From Treponema sp. (GTDB lineage Bacteria; Spirochaetota; Spirochaetia; Treponematales; Treponemataceae), in the NCBI GenBank assembly GCA_017449285.1, contig JAFSJX010000050.1, positions 62,001-126,000 of the forward strand: a stretch of 64,000 bases of DNA. Direction: 5' to 3'. The stretch's first letter is position 1. Each line of letters starts with the position of its first letter. Below the pieces are notes generated by a model. It was given only the letters and a program-made list of their open reading frames with translations, made no database searches and had not been told where the DNA came from. Below are positions 1-8,939 of this stretch, one piece after another. Made by a program: the position numbers and the translations under genes.

Positions 1-2
1 AA

Positions 3-1907
3 GGCACCGTCGTCATCAACAAGAGCGCAGGCGTCAGTTTCTTGCCGCAGAATCCCACATTCAATCCCGAGGCAACCATCCGCGAGCATGTTTTCTCCGC
101 GCACGATAGCCCCAAACTGCGCCTTATCCGCGAATACGAAGAAATCTGCAAAGAGATGGCGGATGCAACCACCGTTCCTGCGCATCTGCAAGAGCGGTTT
201 GATTCCCTTACGCAAAAAATGGACGCGGGCGACCTGTGGAACTATGAGGCGCAAATCCGTTCCATTCTCAGCACGCTTGGCATTACCGACATGACCCGCA
301 AAATGGGAACGCTTTCTGGCGGCATGGTTAAAAAAGTCGCGCTTGCCCAAGTTCTCGTGGAAGACACAAAACTGCTTTTGCTTGACGAGCCGACCAATCA
401 CCTTGACATCACCACGATTTACTGGCTGCAAAACTACCTGCGCGACACAGACCGTACCGTCCTCATGGTCACGCACGACCGCTACTTTTTGGACGCAGTT
501 TGCACCAACATCTACGAACTTGCCCGCACCCGGCTCAAACTCTATCAGGGCAATTATTCAACCTACCTCGAAAAAAAGGAAATTGAAGCCGAAATAGAGG
601 CCAACACCGAACGCCGCATCGAAAGTGTTTTGCGCTTTGAACGCGACTGGCTTTTGCGCGGGCCGTGCGCTCGTGGTACAAAGGCAAAGGCTCGTATTCA
701 GCGCGATATGCAGTTGATAAACCGCGAAAAATTTGCCGCCGACAAAGGCTTTCAGTTTGAAGTAGCAGGTCGTCGCCTTGGCGGAAAAATCCTTGAACTC
801 CACGGACTCAGCAAGAATTTTCCAAAAGGCTATGTGGGGGAAGTCTCCCCCTCGCTCCAGCCCGCTTCGCAGTCTTCCGCTACCCTCTCTCCTAAGGGGG
901 ACACCCCCTTAAAATCCCCCGTTCCCGTACTCCGCAATTTTTCCTACACGTTCAGCAAGGGAGAAAAAATCGGAATCTTCGGAGACAACGGAAGCGGAAA
1001 ATCTACGTTGCTCAACATCATTACAGGGAGCATCCAGCCAGACAGCGGAACCATCGTCAAAGGCGAAAACACCGTGTTCGGGTACTACCAGCAGAATCCG
1101 CAATTTGCAGACCTGTCGCTCACCGTGCTCGAATACATCAAGGAAGCCGCCGAAGTAATCACGATGAACGACGGCAAAACCCTTTCCGCCGCGCAGTTTT
1201 TGAACGACTTCGGATTTGAAGGCAAAATCCAGCACAGCCCCCTCTCCACCCTCAGTGGCGGCGAACGGAAACGCGTCTTTTTGGTGCGGCTTTTGATGAG
1301 TAATCCCAATTTCCTCATCCTCGACGAGCCGACCAATGACTTTGACATTTTCACGATGAACATTCTGGAAAACTTCCTGTTGGGCTACAAAGGTTGTCTG
1401 CTCCTTGTGAGCCACGACCGCTACTTCATGGACAAAATCGCTGACACGCTTTTTATCCTTGAAGACGACGGCAGCGTAAGCGGTTTTGTCGGCAAATGCA
1501 GTGAATATTTGGACTATCGGGCGGTTCTTCAAAAGGAAGCGCAAGATAAACTTAGCAGCAGACAGAGCAAACAGGGGGATTTTAAGGGGGCATCCCCCTT
1601 AGGAGAGGAGGTAGCGGAAAACGCGGCGGTTGAGCGCAGCCGAAACCAGAGCGGTTGGAGCGAGGGGGAGACTTCCCCCTTTATGCAGAATACACAAGAA
1701 AAGCCGCGCAAACTTACTTTCAAAGAACAGCGCGAATTTGAGCGGCTTGAAGCAGAAATCGCCGAACTGGAAGCCCGTCTCCCCGTCCTCGAATCTGCCA
1801 TGAGCGACAGCGACTACACAAAAGCCAAAGCCGCCGGGGCTGAATATGCCGCTGTTCAGGCGCAACTAGAAAAAAATTATGCGCGCTGGGAAGAACTGGC
1901 GGTGTAG
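3..1907 (+). CDS. ABC-F family ATPase (Uup-like), 5' end outside window
   Basis: Soluble duplicated ABC ATPase of the ABC-F group, which act on ribosomes rather than transport. The frame is open from base 3 and codes for a typical segment after the first Walker A, so the true start lies upstream; the TTG at 42 is internal. Visible in order: signature LSGGMVKK and Walker B LLLLDEPTNHLD (nt about 312-405), the inter-domain linker, second Walker A GDNGSGKST (nt about 980), signature LSGGERKR, Walker B ILDEPTNDFD, then a charged C-terminal coiled coil (nt about 1690-1900) as in Uup. Two low-complexity Ser/Pro/Gly-rich inserts lie in loops: one between the first strands of the second nucleotide-binding domain (nt 836-920), one before the coiled coil (nt 1574-1679). 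These are inverted copies of one DNA repeat read in frame. The stop lies 4 bp from the convergent YgjV-like gene. Family call is firm; the substrate ribosome state is unknown. Confidence 0.93.
   Translation, partial: GTVVINKSAGVSFLPQNPTFNPEATIREHVFSAHDSPKLRLIREYEEICKEMADATTVPAHLQERFDSLTQKMDAGDLWNYEAQIRSILSTLGITDMTRKMGTLSGGMVKKVALAQVLVEDTKLLLLDEPTNHLDITTIYWLQNYLRDTDRTVLMVTHDRYFLDAVCTNIYELARTRLKLYQGNYSTYLEKKEIEAEIEANTERRIESVLRFERDWLLRGPCARGTKAKARIQRDMQLINREKFAADKGFQFEVAGRRLGGKILELHGLSKNFPKGYVGEVSPSLQPASQSSATLSPKGDTPLKSPVPVLRNFSYTFSKGEKIGIFGDNGSGKSTLLNIITGSIQPDSGTIVKGENTVFGYYQQNPQFADLSLTVLEYIKEAAEVITMNDGKTLSAAQFLNDFGFEGKIQHSPLSTLSGGERKRVFLVRLLMSNPNFLILDEPTNDFDIFTMNILENFLLGYKGCLLLVSHDRYFMDKIADTLFILEDDGSVSGFVGKCSEYLDYRAVLQKEAQDKLSSRQSKQGDFKGASPLGEEVAENAAVERSRNQSGWSEGETSPFMQNTQEKPRKLTFKEQREFERLEAEIAELEARLPVLESAMSDSDYTKAKAAGAEYAAVQAQLEKNYARWEELAV
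836..920 (+). repeat. Palindromic repeat copy A, in frame inside ABC-F gene
   Basis: 85-bp element with G5/C5 blocks at both ends (GGGGGAAGTCTCCCCC on the left; AAGGGGGACACCCCCTT and a final CCCCC on the right). It is nearly the reverse complement of the copy at 1574-1679 at both ends, with a divergent middle. It adds about 29 Ser/Pro-rich residues to the ATPase without breaking the frame. Confidence 0.85.
1574..1679 (-). repeat. Palindromic repeat copy B, in frame inside ABC-F gene
   Basis: 106-bp element in the opposite orientation to the copy at 836-920; the outer 25-40 bp at each end match closely after reverse complementing, and the centre is about 20 bp longer. It is read through as a Glu/Ser/Gly-rich linker before the C-terminal coiled coil, so both strands of the element can be translated without stops in the frames used. 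Confidence 0.85.
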
Positions 1908-1911
1908 GAAT

Positions 1912-2505
1912 TTACATCATTTTTATGAACTGTTCGCCGTCTTGCACAAAGCCCATTTTTGTAAGGTAAGGCTGATGGGCAGGGCTGGGAGCGGTCACGA
2001 TAAGTTTTTTCAGTGGTTGGGAAGCGAGCCATTTATACAAATTTGAGCCAACGGAACTGTCGCGGTAGGAAAGTGCTGTGTAGTCAAGATGAATGGTCAG
2101 CGTACCGTCAGGGCCTGATTTTCCCAAAAAAATGCCGATAGTGTCGGTTTTGTGGCAGATAATAAGCGCGTAATCATAAAAAAGCAGTTTGTTGAACTTG
2201 GGGAAGAATTTTTTGATGTCAAGTTCATGCGAATCAAGAAAAAAACGCAGGAAAACATCGTTTGGATTCAGGCGGACAATAGTATATTCGCGTTTTCCCC
2301 GAAAAATTTTGAAGATGTTGTACAAATTGATAAGCACAAGGGCTGTGTTCATCGCGGCAGTGGGATAAGAATGAATGGTAAGGGCATATCCTGTAAAAAT
2401 CACGCTTCCTACCGTATTGATGATGCGCAGTTTTACTACTGAAGTCATCAGCATAGAAACAACGATAAGAAGCGAGCCAAGATAGCCAATCAGTTCTACG
2501 TACAT
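1912..2505 (-). CDS. YgjV-like inner-membrane protein with C-terminal soluble domain
   Basis: 197 residues. The first 80 or so are hydrophobic with three to four predicted membrane segments and resemble the YgjV inner-membrane family (N-terminal E-L-I-G-Y-L-G-S motif, then AAMNTALVLINLYN). The last 110 residues are soluble, with a mixed alpha/beta pattern ending in a short segment (KMGFVQDGEQ) reminiscent of acetyltransferase folds; that second part is my inference. The ATG shares a base with the purD stop (TAATG), so translation is probably coupled to purD. No function is known for the family. Confidence 0.6.
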   Translation of the reverse strand: MYVELIGYLGSLLIVVSMLMTSVVKLRIINTVGSVIFTGYALTIHSYPTAAMNTALVLINLYNIFKIFRGKREYTIVRLNPNDVFLRFFLDSHELDIKKFFPKFNKLLFYDYALIICHKTDTIGIFLGKSGPDGTLTIHLDYTALSYRDSSVGSNLYKWLASQPLKKLIVTAPSPAHQPYLTKMGFVQDGEQFIKMM

Positions 2506-3848
2506 TAATTTGATTCCGCTGCGCCAGGCAAACCGATGTCCTTGCGGTACTGCATTCCATCAAAGGAAATCGATTTGAGCGCGGTATAGGCTTTGTTCCA
2601 TGCGTCATCAAAGGTGTCGCCATGCGCGCTGCACGCAAGTACCCGTCCGCCACTGGTGACCAATGCGCTTGAACTTTTGCGGCGGTCTACGATTGCTCCT
2701 GCCATAAAGATTTTTGCACCGGTCATAATCAGCGCGCTGTCGTTAATCGTAATCGGCATACCTTTTTTGTATGAGCCGGGATAGCCTCCGCTTACGGCAA
2801 CAGGCGCAACCTGAAATCCTTCTTTCCATTCCAATGTAAAATCTGCGAGCGTTCCATTGGTAATCGCCTGGCACAGTGCGGCAAAGTCACTCTGCATGAG
2901 CGGAAGGACAGCCTGAGTTTCCGGGTCTCCAAGGCGCACGTTGTATTCCAATGCCTTCGGACCGTTTTTGGTCAGCATCAGTCCGAAGAAAATAAATCCG
3001 CGGTAATCCATCTCTTCGGCAATCATGCCTTTGAGCGTGGGCTGCAAGATATCTTTTTCAAACTGAGCCATAGTTTCCGCGCTCACATCAGAAAGCGGGC
3101 AGACTGCACCCATACCGCCTGTGTTCGGTCCTTGTGCGCCGTCTAAAAGTCGTTTGTGGTCGCGGGCGGGCAAGAACGGAATGATTGCCGCTTTTCCCGT
3201 CTTTGCGCTTTCGGGAGTTACGCTTACTGCGGCAAGCACCGAAATTTCTACGCCTTGCAAATATTCTTCAATGACGAGTTTTTTGCCCGCATCTCCCACC
3301 TTTCCTTCTTCCATTAAATCTTGGACGGCATTTTTTGCCTCTTCCAGCGTCTTTGCGACAACAACGCCTTTTCCTGCGGCAAGACCATCCGCCTTAATCA
3401 CAATCGGCGCACCTTTTTCTTCTACATAGGCAAGCGCGGCATCTTTATTGGTAAACGTCTGGCTTTCGGCACAGGCAACACCGTATTTATTCATAAATAC
3501 TTTTGCCACATCCTTGCTTGCTTCCAATGCCGCGCCTTTTGCTTTTGGACCAACCGTGGGAATTCCTGCGCTCCACAATGCGTCTGCAATGCCTTCTGCC
3601 AGCGGGTCTTCAGGGCCAATCACGGCAAAGTCTGCCTTTTCTTCCTGTGCGATTTTTACGAATGCCTGATTGAATGAGAGCGACTTTGTTCCTTCACGCT
3701 CCGACGGATTGACATTGCGGCATTTTGATTCAAACGCGGTACCACCGTTTCCCGGAACGCAAATGACTTCTTCTACTGAATTACTTTGTGCGAGCGTATA
3801 TGCAATGGCGTGCTCACGTCCGCCTGAACCTGCAACGATAACTTTCAT
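2505..3848 (-). CDS. purD: Phosphoribosylamine-glycine ligase
   Basis: GAR synthetase of de novo purine synthesis: joins glycine to phosphoribosylamine using ATP. Starts with the typical MKVIVAGSGGREHA N-domain; an ATP-grasp core follows (IVIKADGLAAGKGV at about residue 150, then GPNTGGMGA and EYNVRLGDPETQ near residue 300), and the C-domain ends the protein at the usual length (447 residues). I chose ATG 3848 over an upstream TTG at 3866 because ATG 3848 overlaps the stop of the upstream diguanylate cyclase gene as ATGA. A -10 TACAAT ends 6 nt before this ATG, so purD may also be transcribed on its own as a leaderless message. Confidence 0.96.
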   Translation of the reverse strand: MKVIVAGSGGREHAIAYTLAQSNSVEEVICVPGNGGTAFESKCRNVNPSEREGTKSLSFNQAFVKIAQEEKADFAVIGPEDPLAEGIADALWSAGIPTVGPKAKGAALEASKDVAKVFMNKYGVACAESQTFTNKDAALAYVEEKGAPIVIKADGLAAGKGVVVAKTLEEAKNAVQDLMEEGKVGDAGKKLVIEEYLQGVEISVLAAVSVTPESAKTGKAAIIPFLPARDHKRLLDGAQGPNTGGMGAVCPLSDVSAETMAQFEKDILQPTLKGMIAEEMDYRGFIFFGLMLTKNGPKALEYNVRLGDPETQAVLPLMQSDFAALCQAITNGTLADFTLEWKEGFQVAPVAVSGGYPGSYKKGMPITINDSALIMTGAKIFMAGAIVDRRKSSSALVTSGGRVLACSAHGDTFDDAWNKAYTALKSISFDGMQYRKDIGLPGAAESN

Positions 3849-5602
3849 GCTTGTATTGTACTGCAAAGTTCGTGCGAAATCAACTTTGCGGCCATAATTG
3901 CGAACACAATTTTATGCGTCTGAAATGTGTGTGATGGTTTGTAGATGTCAAAACAAACTAATGCCTTGCTCTTATTGTCATCGCAGGTACAGAGAATTTC
4001 CAGCGTAGAAGCGATATTGTTCTCCTGATACATATAGAACCGATTTTTGTCCATTGTATCAAGATTGTTTACGTTATCCAGATACAGGAAATTGTATGCG
4101 TTCAGATATTTAAAGTAGTCTTCATCGGGATTATTCAGATGCGCAAGTCGGATGTCGATGTCGTTAACGCCAAGTATGTAGGCTTTTTTGAATTCTTTTT
4201 CGTTTTCGCGCTGAATGTAGATGCAGACTTTATGCACCGTCAGGTATTCTGCCAGCATATACAGAGATTTTTCGATGTGGTCGGCATCATTCTTGTTGTA
4301 GATTTCGCGGATAATGCCCATTTCGGACAGCGCGCCTTCCATGTAGAATTTGCCCGATGCGGTACTGCGCGCACTTTCTTCCTGCATGACAATCATCTTG
4401 TTGTGGACTTCGGGTTTGTAGATGATGTAGCAGTTGCGCCCGCGTTTTTTTGCGATGTACAGGCATTTGTCCGCCAGCGAGAACAAATCTTCATACGTGC
4501 TTGCATTTTCTGGCGCGCGGGCAATACCGATTGAGCAGGTAACTAATTGGTCTGGGGCTTCCGCCTGAATGCCCCACTGGACTCCCATTTTGATGGTACG
4601 GGCAATATCCCTGATGTCTGTCTCATCGGTTTTATCCAGCACGCACAAAAATTCATCGCCACCGATTCTTCCCGCAAGACCTTGTTCGCCCACGGAATCT
4701 TCGATTACTTTTGCCACGGAGACCAGAACTTTGTCGCCATACGCGTGGCCAAAATTGTCGTTGAATTCCTTAAAATTGTCGATGTCGATGATAATAAATG
4801 TGGCGGGCTGCTTTGCCATATCGACTTTCTTTTTTGCCAAATCGGTAATCGTAATTTTGTTGTACAAGCCCGTTAAACCGTCACGTTTTTCGCTGTATGT
4901 ATTGTCGGTCAAGGTTACGTTCCGCTGGGTAATCAGACCGATAACGGCAAAAGAATTGCGGGCATTTGAGCGCATCGTTCTGACCAGAAGTTGTGTGTTA
5001 TCGGTAAGCAAAAGCCGGTAATTTTTTTCCGCGATGCCCTGCTCGATGTCGTTAAAAAGAGTATCAAACTGATATTTTGACGCGTCAACTTCGATGTTGA
5101 TGTCAAAAAAATCAGCAAAATAAATCATAAAATCAGTCTTGTTGCCGCGATAGACATCGTTCATGTCTTTTGTGTTGCACAAGGTATATCTTTTCCCGTT
5201 AAAAACAATAAGATAAGAATTGAACTGCCCTAAAATCGCGGTGTATTCACGGTTTTGCAGAATTGTCCGCTCCATATTTTCCTGCGAAAGATGCAGTTCT
5301 TGCAGACTGATTGTACAGATATTGTTCTGCTTTTCTTTTACATACAGAATGCAATTGACGGACTTTTTGCCTAGCCGCAGGTTGATGATGCAGTTATGAT
5401 TGTTATTTTCCTGCGAAAAATTCTTCAGAAAACAGGCAAGGGTGTCCGCATCAGCAGCATCGATAAAATCTTTTAGACTTCGGTTGCCATCCGTAATGTC
5501 GAGTAATTGCAAGAAACTTCTGTTCGCGTACGTAATATTTAAATTCTCATCAAGAGAAAATAATACGTCGCTTATTCTCCTAAAACTTTGAGAACCTGAC
5601 AT
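3845..5602 (-). CDS. PAS-GGDEF diguanylate cyclase with C-terminal sensor-like domain
   Basis: 585 residues, no membrane segment, so cytoplasmic. Residues about 1-100 look like a PAS domain. The GGDEF domain covers about 238-400 with DGLTGLYNK at its start, a DIDNFK metal site, and an intact GGDEF motif at 314-318, so it should make c-di-GMP. No RxxD inhibitory site is visible upstream of the motif. The last 170 residues (about 415-585) have no motif I can name; a GAF-like sensor is possible. Its stop overlaps the purD start (ATGA). A strong promoter lies upstream (-35 TTGTCA, 17-bp spacer, -10 TATAAT) and a G-rich ribosome site GGGG precedes the ATG. Confidence 0.88.
   Translation of the reverse strand: MSGSQSFRRISDVLFSLDENLNITYANRSFLQLLDITDGNRSLKDFIDAADADTLACFLKNFSQENNNHNCIINLRLGKKSVNCILYVKEKQNNICTISLQELHLSQENMERTILQNREYTAILGQFNSYLIVFNGKRYTLCNTKDMNDVYRGNKTDFMIYFADFFDINIEVDASKYQFDTLFNDIEQGIAEKNYRLLLTDNTQLLVRTMRSNARNSFAVIGLITQRNVTLTDNTYSEKRDGLTGLYNKITITDLAKKKVDMAKQPATFIIIDIDNFKEFNDNFGHAYGDKVLVSVAKVIEDSVGEQGLAGRIGGDEFLCVLDKTDETDIRDIARTIKMGVQWGIQAEAPDQLVTCSIGIARAPENASTYEDLFSLADKCLYIAKKRGRNCYIIYKPEVHNKMIVMQEESARSTASGKFYMEGALSEMGIIREIYNKNDADHIEKSLYMLAEYLTVHKVCIYIQRENEKEFKKAYILGVNDIDIRLAHLNNPDEDYFKYLNAYNFLYLDNVNNLDTMDKNRFYMYQENNIASTLEILCTCDDNKSKALVCFDIYKPSHTFQTHKIVFAIMAAKLISHELCSTIQA
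3849..3883 (-). promoter_or_regulatory. Putative leaderless promoter of purD
   Basis: On the minus strand TTGATT (3883-3878), 17-bp spacer, TACAAT (3860-3855), 6 nt, then ATG at 3848. No Shine-Dalgarno fits between. It lies inside the end of the upstream GGDEF gene. Confidence 0.5.
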
Positions 5603-5632
5603 GATACCCCAATCTATACTCTACCCACACTA

Positions 5633-5661
5633 ATTATATCATCGAATTTCAAATTTGACAA
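5633..5661 (-). promoter_or_regulatory. Sigma-70-type promoter of PAS-GGDEF gene
   Basis: Minus strand TTGTCA (5661-5656), 17-bp spacer, TATAAT (5638-5633). This gives a leader of roughly 25 nt before the ATG at 5602. Confidence 0.7.
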
Positions 5662-5716
5662 ATTTTTTCAGATAAATTTTTGCGTGATTTTTTTCTGAAC
5701 TGGCTAAATCGCTGGC

Positions 5717-5744
5717 TTGCTTTTTGTGTCGCTTGTTTTATACT
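5717..5744 (+). promoter_or_regulatory. Putative leaderless promoter of zinc-ribbon gene
   Basis: TTGCTT (5717-5722), 16-bp spacer, TATACT (5739-5744), then 6 nt to the ATG at 5751. There is no ribosome-binding site in the 6 nt gap. Confidence 0.6.
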
Positions 5745-5750
5745 GATAAT

Positions 5751-6176
5751 ATGGATGTGATGCTGATTGGAATGTTCTGTGTGGCAGCAATTGTGCTGAT
5801 TGTGCTTGCGCTGCGGTATTTTTTGCAGCCTAGTCAGAAGAATCACTCTGCGCAAAATGCCGGACTGCGTACCCAAAAAGATGAGAACGGCATGATTGAC
5901 TTTGTGCGCTGCCCTGTCTGCAATACGCCGCTTGCAAAAAATGAGAATCTCTCTTCCAAAATTTTCCGTCCGATGGACACTCCTGACCAGCGCATGATTG
6001 TTATGGGGTGCCCGCATTGTTATCCCGCTGTGGAATCTGGGCTGAGCCGCTCTTGCCCTGTCTGCCATCGCACCATTCCTCAGGACGGCTATTTGGTCGC
6101 CCGTCTTTTTAACCGTACTGGCACAAAAAAACATGTTATCATCACCAGTTGCTCGGAGGAATCGAAAAAACGGTGA
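5751..6176 (+). CDS. Membrane-anchored zinc-ribbon protein of unknown function
   Basis: 141 residues from ATG 5751. One N-terminal membrane helix (about residues 3-24) is followed by a soluble region with paired cysteine knuckles: CPVC near residue 58, CPHC near residue 89, and a last CPVC near residue 104, consistent with zinc binding. I prefer ATG 5751 over an in-frame TTG at 5724 because the promoter -10 ends 6 nt before it, which would make the TTG untranscribed. No catalytic motif is seen. It stands alone between two signalling genes; I cannot assign a role. Confidence 0.75.
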   Translation: MDVMLIGMFCVAAIVLIVLALRYFLQPSQKNHSAQNAGLRTQKDENGMIDFVRCPVCNTPLAKNENLSSKIFRPMDTPDQRMIVMGCPHCYPAVESGLSRSCPVCHRTIPQDGYLVARLFNRTGTKKHVIITSCSEESKKR

Positions 6177-6229
6177 GCCGACAGAATCGGCGCATGATAA
6201 GGCGGCATGAGGTAAAAAATTCTTTTTCC

Positions 6230-6258
6230 TTGCTCAAATCGCCTAATCAGTTTATACT
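6230..6258 (+). promoter_or_regulatory. Promoter of Cache-HAMP-GGDEF gene
   Basis: TTGCTC (6230-6235), 17-bp spacer, TATACT (6253-6258), with start expected near 6265, giving a leader of about 38 nt to the ATG at 6303. Confidence 0.65.
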
Positions 6259-6302
6259 TATAGTAAATAAAAATGTAAAAATAAATACAAAAGAGATGTG
6301 CT

Positions 6303-7874
6303 ATGTTTTCTATTAAGAAAAAATTGATTCTTCTCGTAAGCGGATGTACACTTTTTGCTACGGTGCTTTTGGGTGGGATTAGTCTGGTACATCTTACGCG
6401 AATTATCAACAAAGATTCTCAGGATACGCTTCAGTTAAAATGCCGCGCCTCAAAAGAAACGCTGGATATTATTTTAGGAAACATTGAACAGGCTGTCGGC
6501 ACGATGAAGGACATTATTTTGAGCGAAATAGGCGGCTTGGAACGGCTTTCGGACGCAAAGGAATGCGAGAATTTTATCAATCAGATTTTGCTCACAAACC
6601 GAACGATTGTCTTTCATGTGAAAGGGTGCGTTGCCTACTATTTTTTGCTTAATCCGTATCTTGTGCCGGCTCAGCAGGGCTATTTTTGGATTTACGATTC
6701 CCATTATACGCGGTTTCTAAATCAAAAGATACCTGATATTGCGCAGTTTTCGGAATATGACGTTGAACATGCGGGGCGGTATTATCTGCCAAAAAAAAAT
6801 GGGACTGCTACATGGATTCTGCCCTATTATGATTCAAATATGGGGCAGGAAATTATTTCGTATGCCGTTCCCATTTATGTGCGGGGAACATTTGTCGGCG
6901 TAGTGGGAATGGATATTCTGCATCGCTTGATTGCGGACGAAGTGGAAGATATTTCTTTGTACAAGACCGGTTTTGCATATCTGCTTGATGACCAGGACAG
7001 GGCGATTTATCACAAAGATTATGACCCGGGTGATTTGACTTTTGCGTATCGGAGTAATTCCCGTTCATATACACTTGAACTGCACAACGGCTGGAAACTG
7101 ACGACGGTGGCTTCAAAATGGGAAATCAATGACCAGCGAAGAATGCTTATGTTCATGCTGTTTTTTGCGATGTTTGTGGTTGCCGGAGTCTTTATCTATA
7201 TCAGTTCGCGGATTACGAATCGAATTATCAATCCGCTGATGGATTTGGTCACCGCAACGAGGAAACTTGCAGACGGAGACCTGAACGCAAAACTTCCTGT
7301 TGGCTCAAATGACGAAGTGGGAATTCTTGCGAAGAGTTTTGAGGAGACTTTAAGAAAACTGCCTAATTATCTGTACCGGGATTCTTTGACGGGCGTGCGG
7401 AATGTGTCGGCGTACAAGAGAACCGTGGAAGAATTGCAGCGTCGTATGAATGGCAAAGAAATGTTTGAGTACGCCGTTGTGGTGATGGATATTAACAATC
7501 TTAAAGTGATAAACGACAAGTATGGTCACGAAGCGGGAAACGATTTGATTACTACCTCAACATCTCTTATCTGCGATGTGTTTAAGCATAGTCCTGTATT
7601 TAGAATCGGGGGAGATGAATTTGTCGCCATTCTGGAACACGGTGCGTATGAAGAGCGGGATTCGCTTGTGGAACAATTTAAAGCGCGCCTGAAGAGAATT
7701 GCCGTTTTTGTGGAAAAATTGTCTCTTCCCGTAACCGTTGCGATAGGACTTGCTGTTTATGACGCGAACACGGACAAAACCTACGAAGAGATATTCAATC
7801 GTGCTGATGAAGCGATGTATGAAAACAAAAAAGCAACAAAAGCCGAACAAAATATGCCCGACAGAACAGAATAG
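6303..7874 (+). CDS. Transmembrane Cache-HAMP-GGDEF diguanylate cyclase
   Basis: 523 residues. Membrane helix 1 at about 8-30, a periplasmic sensor region at about 35-275 that resembles a Cache (dCache-type) domain (SYAVPIYVRGTFVGVVGMD), membrane helix 2 at about 282-302, HAMP at about 303-356 and a GGDEF domain at about 358-515. It has RDSLTGVRN at the domain start, DINNLK metal site and intact GGDEF at 436-440; no RxxD inhibitory site is visible. It should convert a periplasmic signal into c-di-GMP. The ligand cannot be read from sequence. Its stop is 4 bp from the convergent acyltransferase gene. This is the second GGDEF gene within 4 kb. Confidence 0.9.
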   Translation: MFSIKKKLILLVSGCTLFATVLLGGISLVHLTRIINKDSQDTLQLKCRASKETLDIILGNIEQAVGTMKDIILSEIGGLERLSDAKECENFINQILLTNRTIVFHVKGCVAYYFLLNPYLVPAQQGYFWIYDSHYTRFLNQKIPDIAQFSEYDVEHAGRYYLPKKNGTATWILPYYDSNMGQEIISYAVPIYVRGTFVGVVGMDILHRLIADEVEDISLYKTGFAYLLDDQDRAIYHKDYDPGDLTFAYRSNSRSYTLELHNGWKLTTVASKWEINDQRRMLMFMLFFAMFVVAGVFIYISSRITNRIINPLMDLVTATRKLADGDLNAKLPVGSNDEVGILAKSFEETLRKLPNYLYRDSLTGVRNVSAYKRTVEELQRRMNGKEMFEYAVVVMDINNLKVINDKYGHEAGNDLITTSTSLICDVFKHSPVFRIGGDEFVAILEHGAYEERDSLVEQFKARLKRIAVFVEKLSLPVTVAIGLAVYDANTDKTYEEIFNRADEAMYENKKATKAEQNMPDRTE

Positions 7875-7878
7875 CGGA

Positions 7879-8778
7879 TTACTTTAGTTTTTCAATTTCT
7901 GCGTGCTGAATGTCAAACTGTTCCATCACATGGTCAATCATTGCCTGCTTGGGGTCGGGGCAGTCTGCGCTCAGTGTGGCAAGGTAATCTTTGCGGTACT
8001 GCTTGCAATCAATTACGGGGCTTGCGGCAAAAATTTGCACGGCAGGCTCAAGTTTGTCCGCCAGCATATCATCGGGATTGTTCATGTCGATGTTCAGACA
8101 CGTTCCGTTAATCGTCACCAGAATCATTTTGTCGAACATGCGCAGGTAACTGTCAATTTCACGCAAGCCGCGCTTTGTCTCTGGGTGACCAGGGCGATAC
8201 CGTGTTCCGCTGGGGAAAACCAGAATTACTTCGCCTTCGCGTTTGCACTTGTCCATTGCGCGCATTGCCGCCAAATTGATGGTGCGGGCTTTTTTTTCTT
8301 CGGCGACACGTTCTTCTTCGCTCTGGGCAGTTTCTTCCGCTTTATTCAGTGAGCGGGTAGGATAGATGACAACGCGGGTAAAACTTTCTGCAAACGCCTT
8401 TACCAGCGGGTCTGCCTCATTAAGTTTCATTCCAGCAATCGCCACGATTTTTGAGGAAAGGTCTTTGCCTTCTTCGCCCAAATCATGCTCCAAAAGCCAA
8501 CAGAGTGCGGGCAAATCGGCATTGCTGTAATGCTCCATTAGAATCAAACCAGATTTTCCTGCCTTGACCGCATCGTAGAACGCACGGAAATTTTCTTTGC
8601 CTTCCAGACGACTCCCTTTTTCCATGTGTTCGCCAACAAGCACGTCCATGAATTTCCGTGTCTGGGGATTTGCCTTCTGATATACATTTGTTTCGTCAAT
8701 CTTATCCGCCGCAACAGAAAACTGAGCCAAGTCTTTTAAGATTGCCCCATATTTTTCACGAATAGAAATTCCTGCCAT
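7879..8778 (-). CDS. PlsC/PlsB-like acyltransferase
   Basis: 299 residues from ATG 8778, chosen because AGAGGA sits at the right distance upstream; an in-frame start at 8796 lacks one. The HX4D catalytic motif reads HYSNAD (about residue 83) and a FPSGTRYRPGH block replaces the usual EGTRS-type glycerol-phosphate-binding motif near residue 195. Between them is a charged, Glu/Lys-rich stretch. The protein fits the glycerolipid acyltransferase superfamily, probably acting at the inner membrane in phospholipid synthesis. Which acyl step it performs is not clear. It has its own promoter and is transcribed divergently from the outer-membrane protein gene. Confidence 0.75.
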   Translation of the reverse strand: MAGISIREKYGAILKDLAQFSVAADKIDETNVYQKANPQTRKFMDVLVGEHMEKGSRLEGKENFRAFYDAVKAGKSGLILMEHYSNADLPALCWLLEHDLGEEGKDLSSKIVAIAGMKLNEADPLVKAFAESFTRVVIYPTRSLNKAEETAQSEEERVAEEKKARTINLAAMRAMDKCKREGEVILVFPSGTRYRPGHPETKRGLREIDSYLRMFDKMILVTINGTCLNIDMNNPDDMLADKLEPAVQIFAASPVIDCKQYRKDYLATLSADCPDPKQAMIDHVMEQFDIQHAEIEKLK

Positions 8779-8853
8779 ACAATCCTCTTCTTGCAAAAGC
8801 GTCAGAGTTTATTCCCTGCGCACAAAAATCCGTCACACTGCGACTATTCTGTC

Positions 8854-8882
8854 AGTATAAGACTAGTTTTAGTTTTTATCAA
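8854..8882 (-). promoter_or_regulatory. Promoter of acyltransferase gene
   Basis: Minus strand TTGATA (8882-8877), 17-bp spacer, TATACT (8859-8854). Leader of about 70 nt before ATG 8778, which has its own AGAGGA ribosome site. Confidence 0.7.
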
Positions 8883-8939
8883 GAGAGCGGCGACAGGAGT
8901 GTACAACATGACTTCCGCATTTGAAATGCTCTGAAGTTA

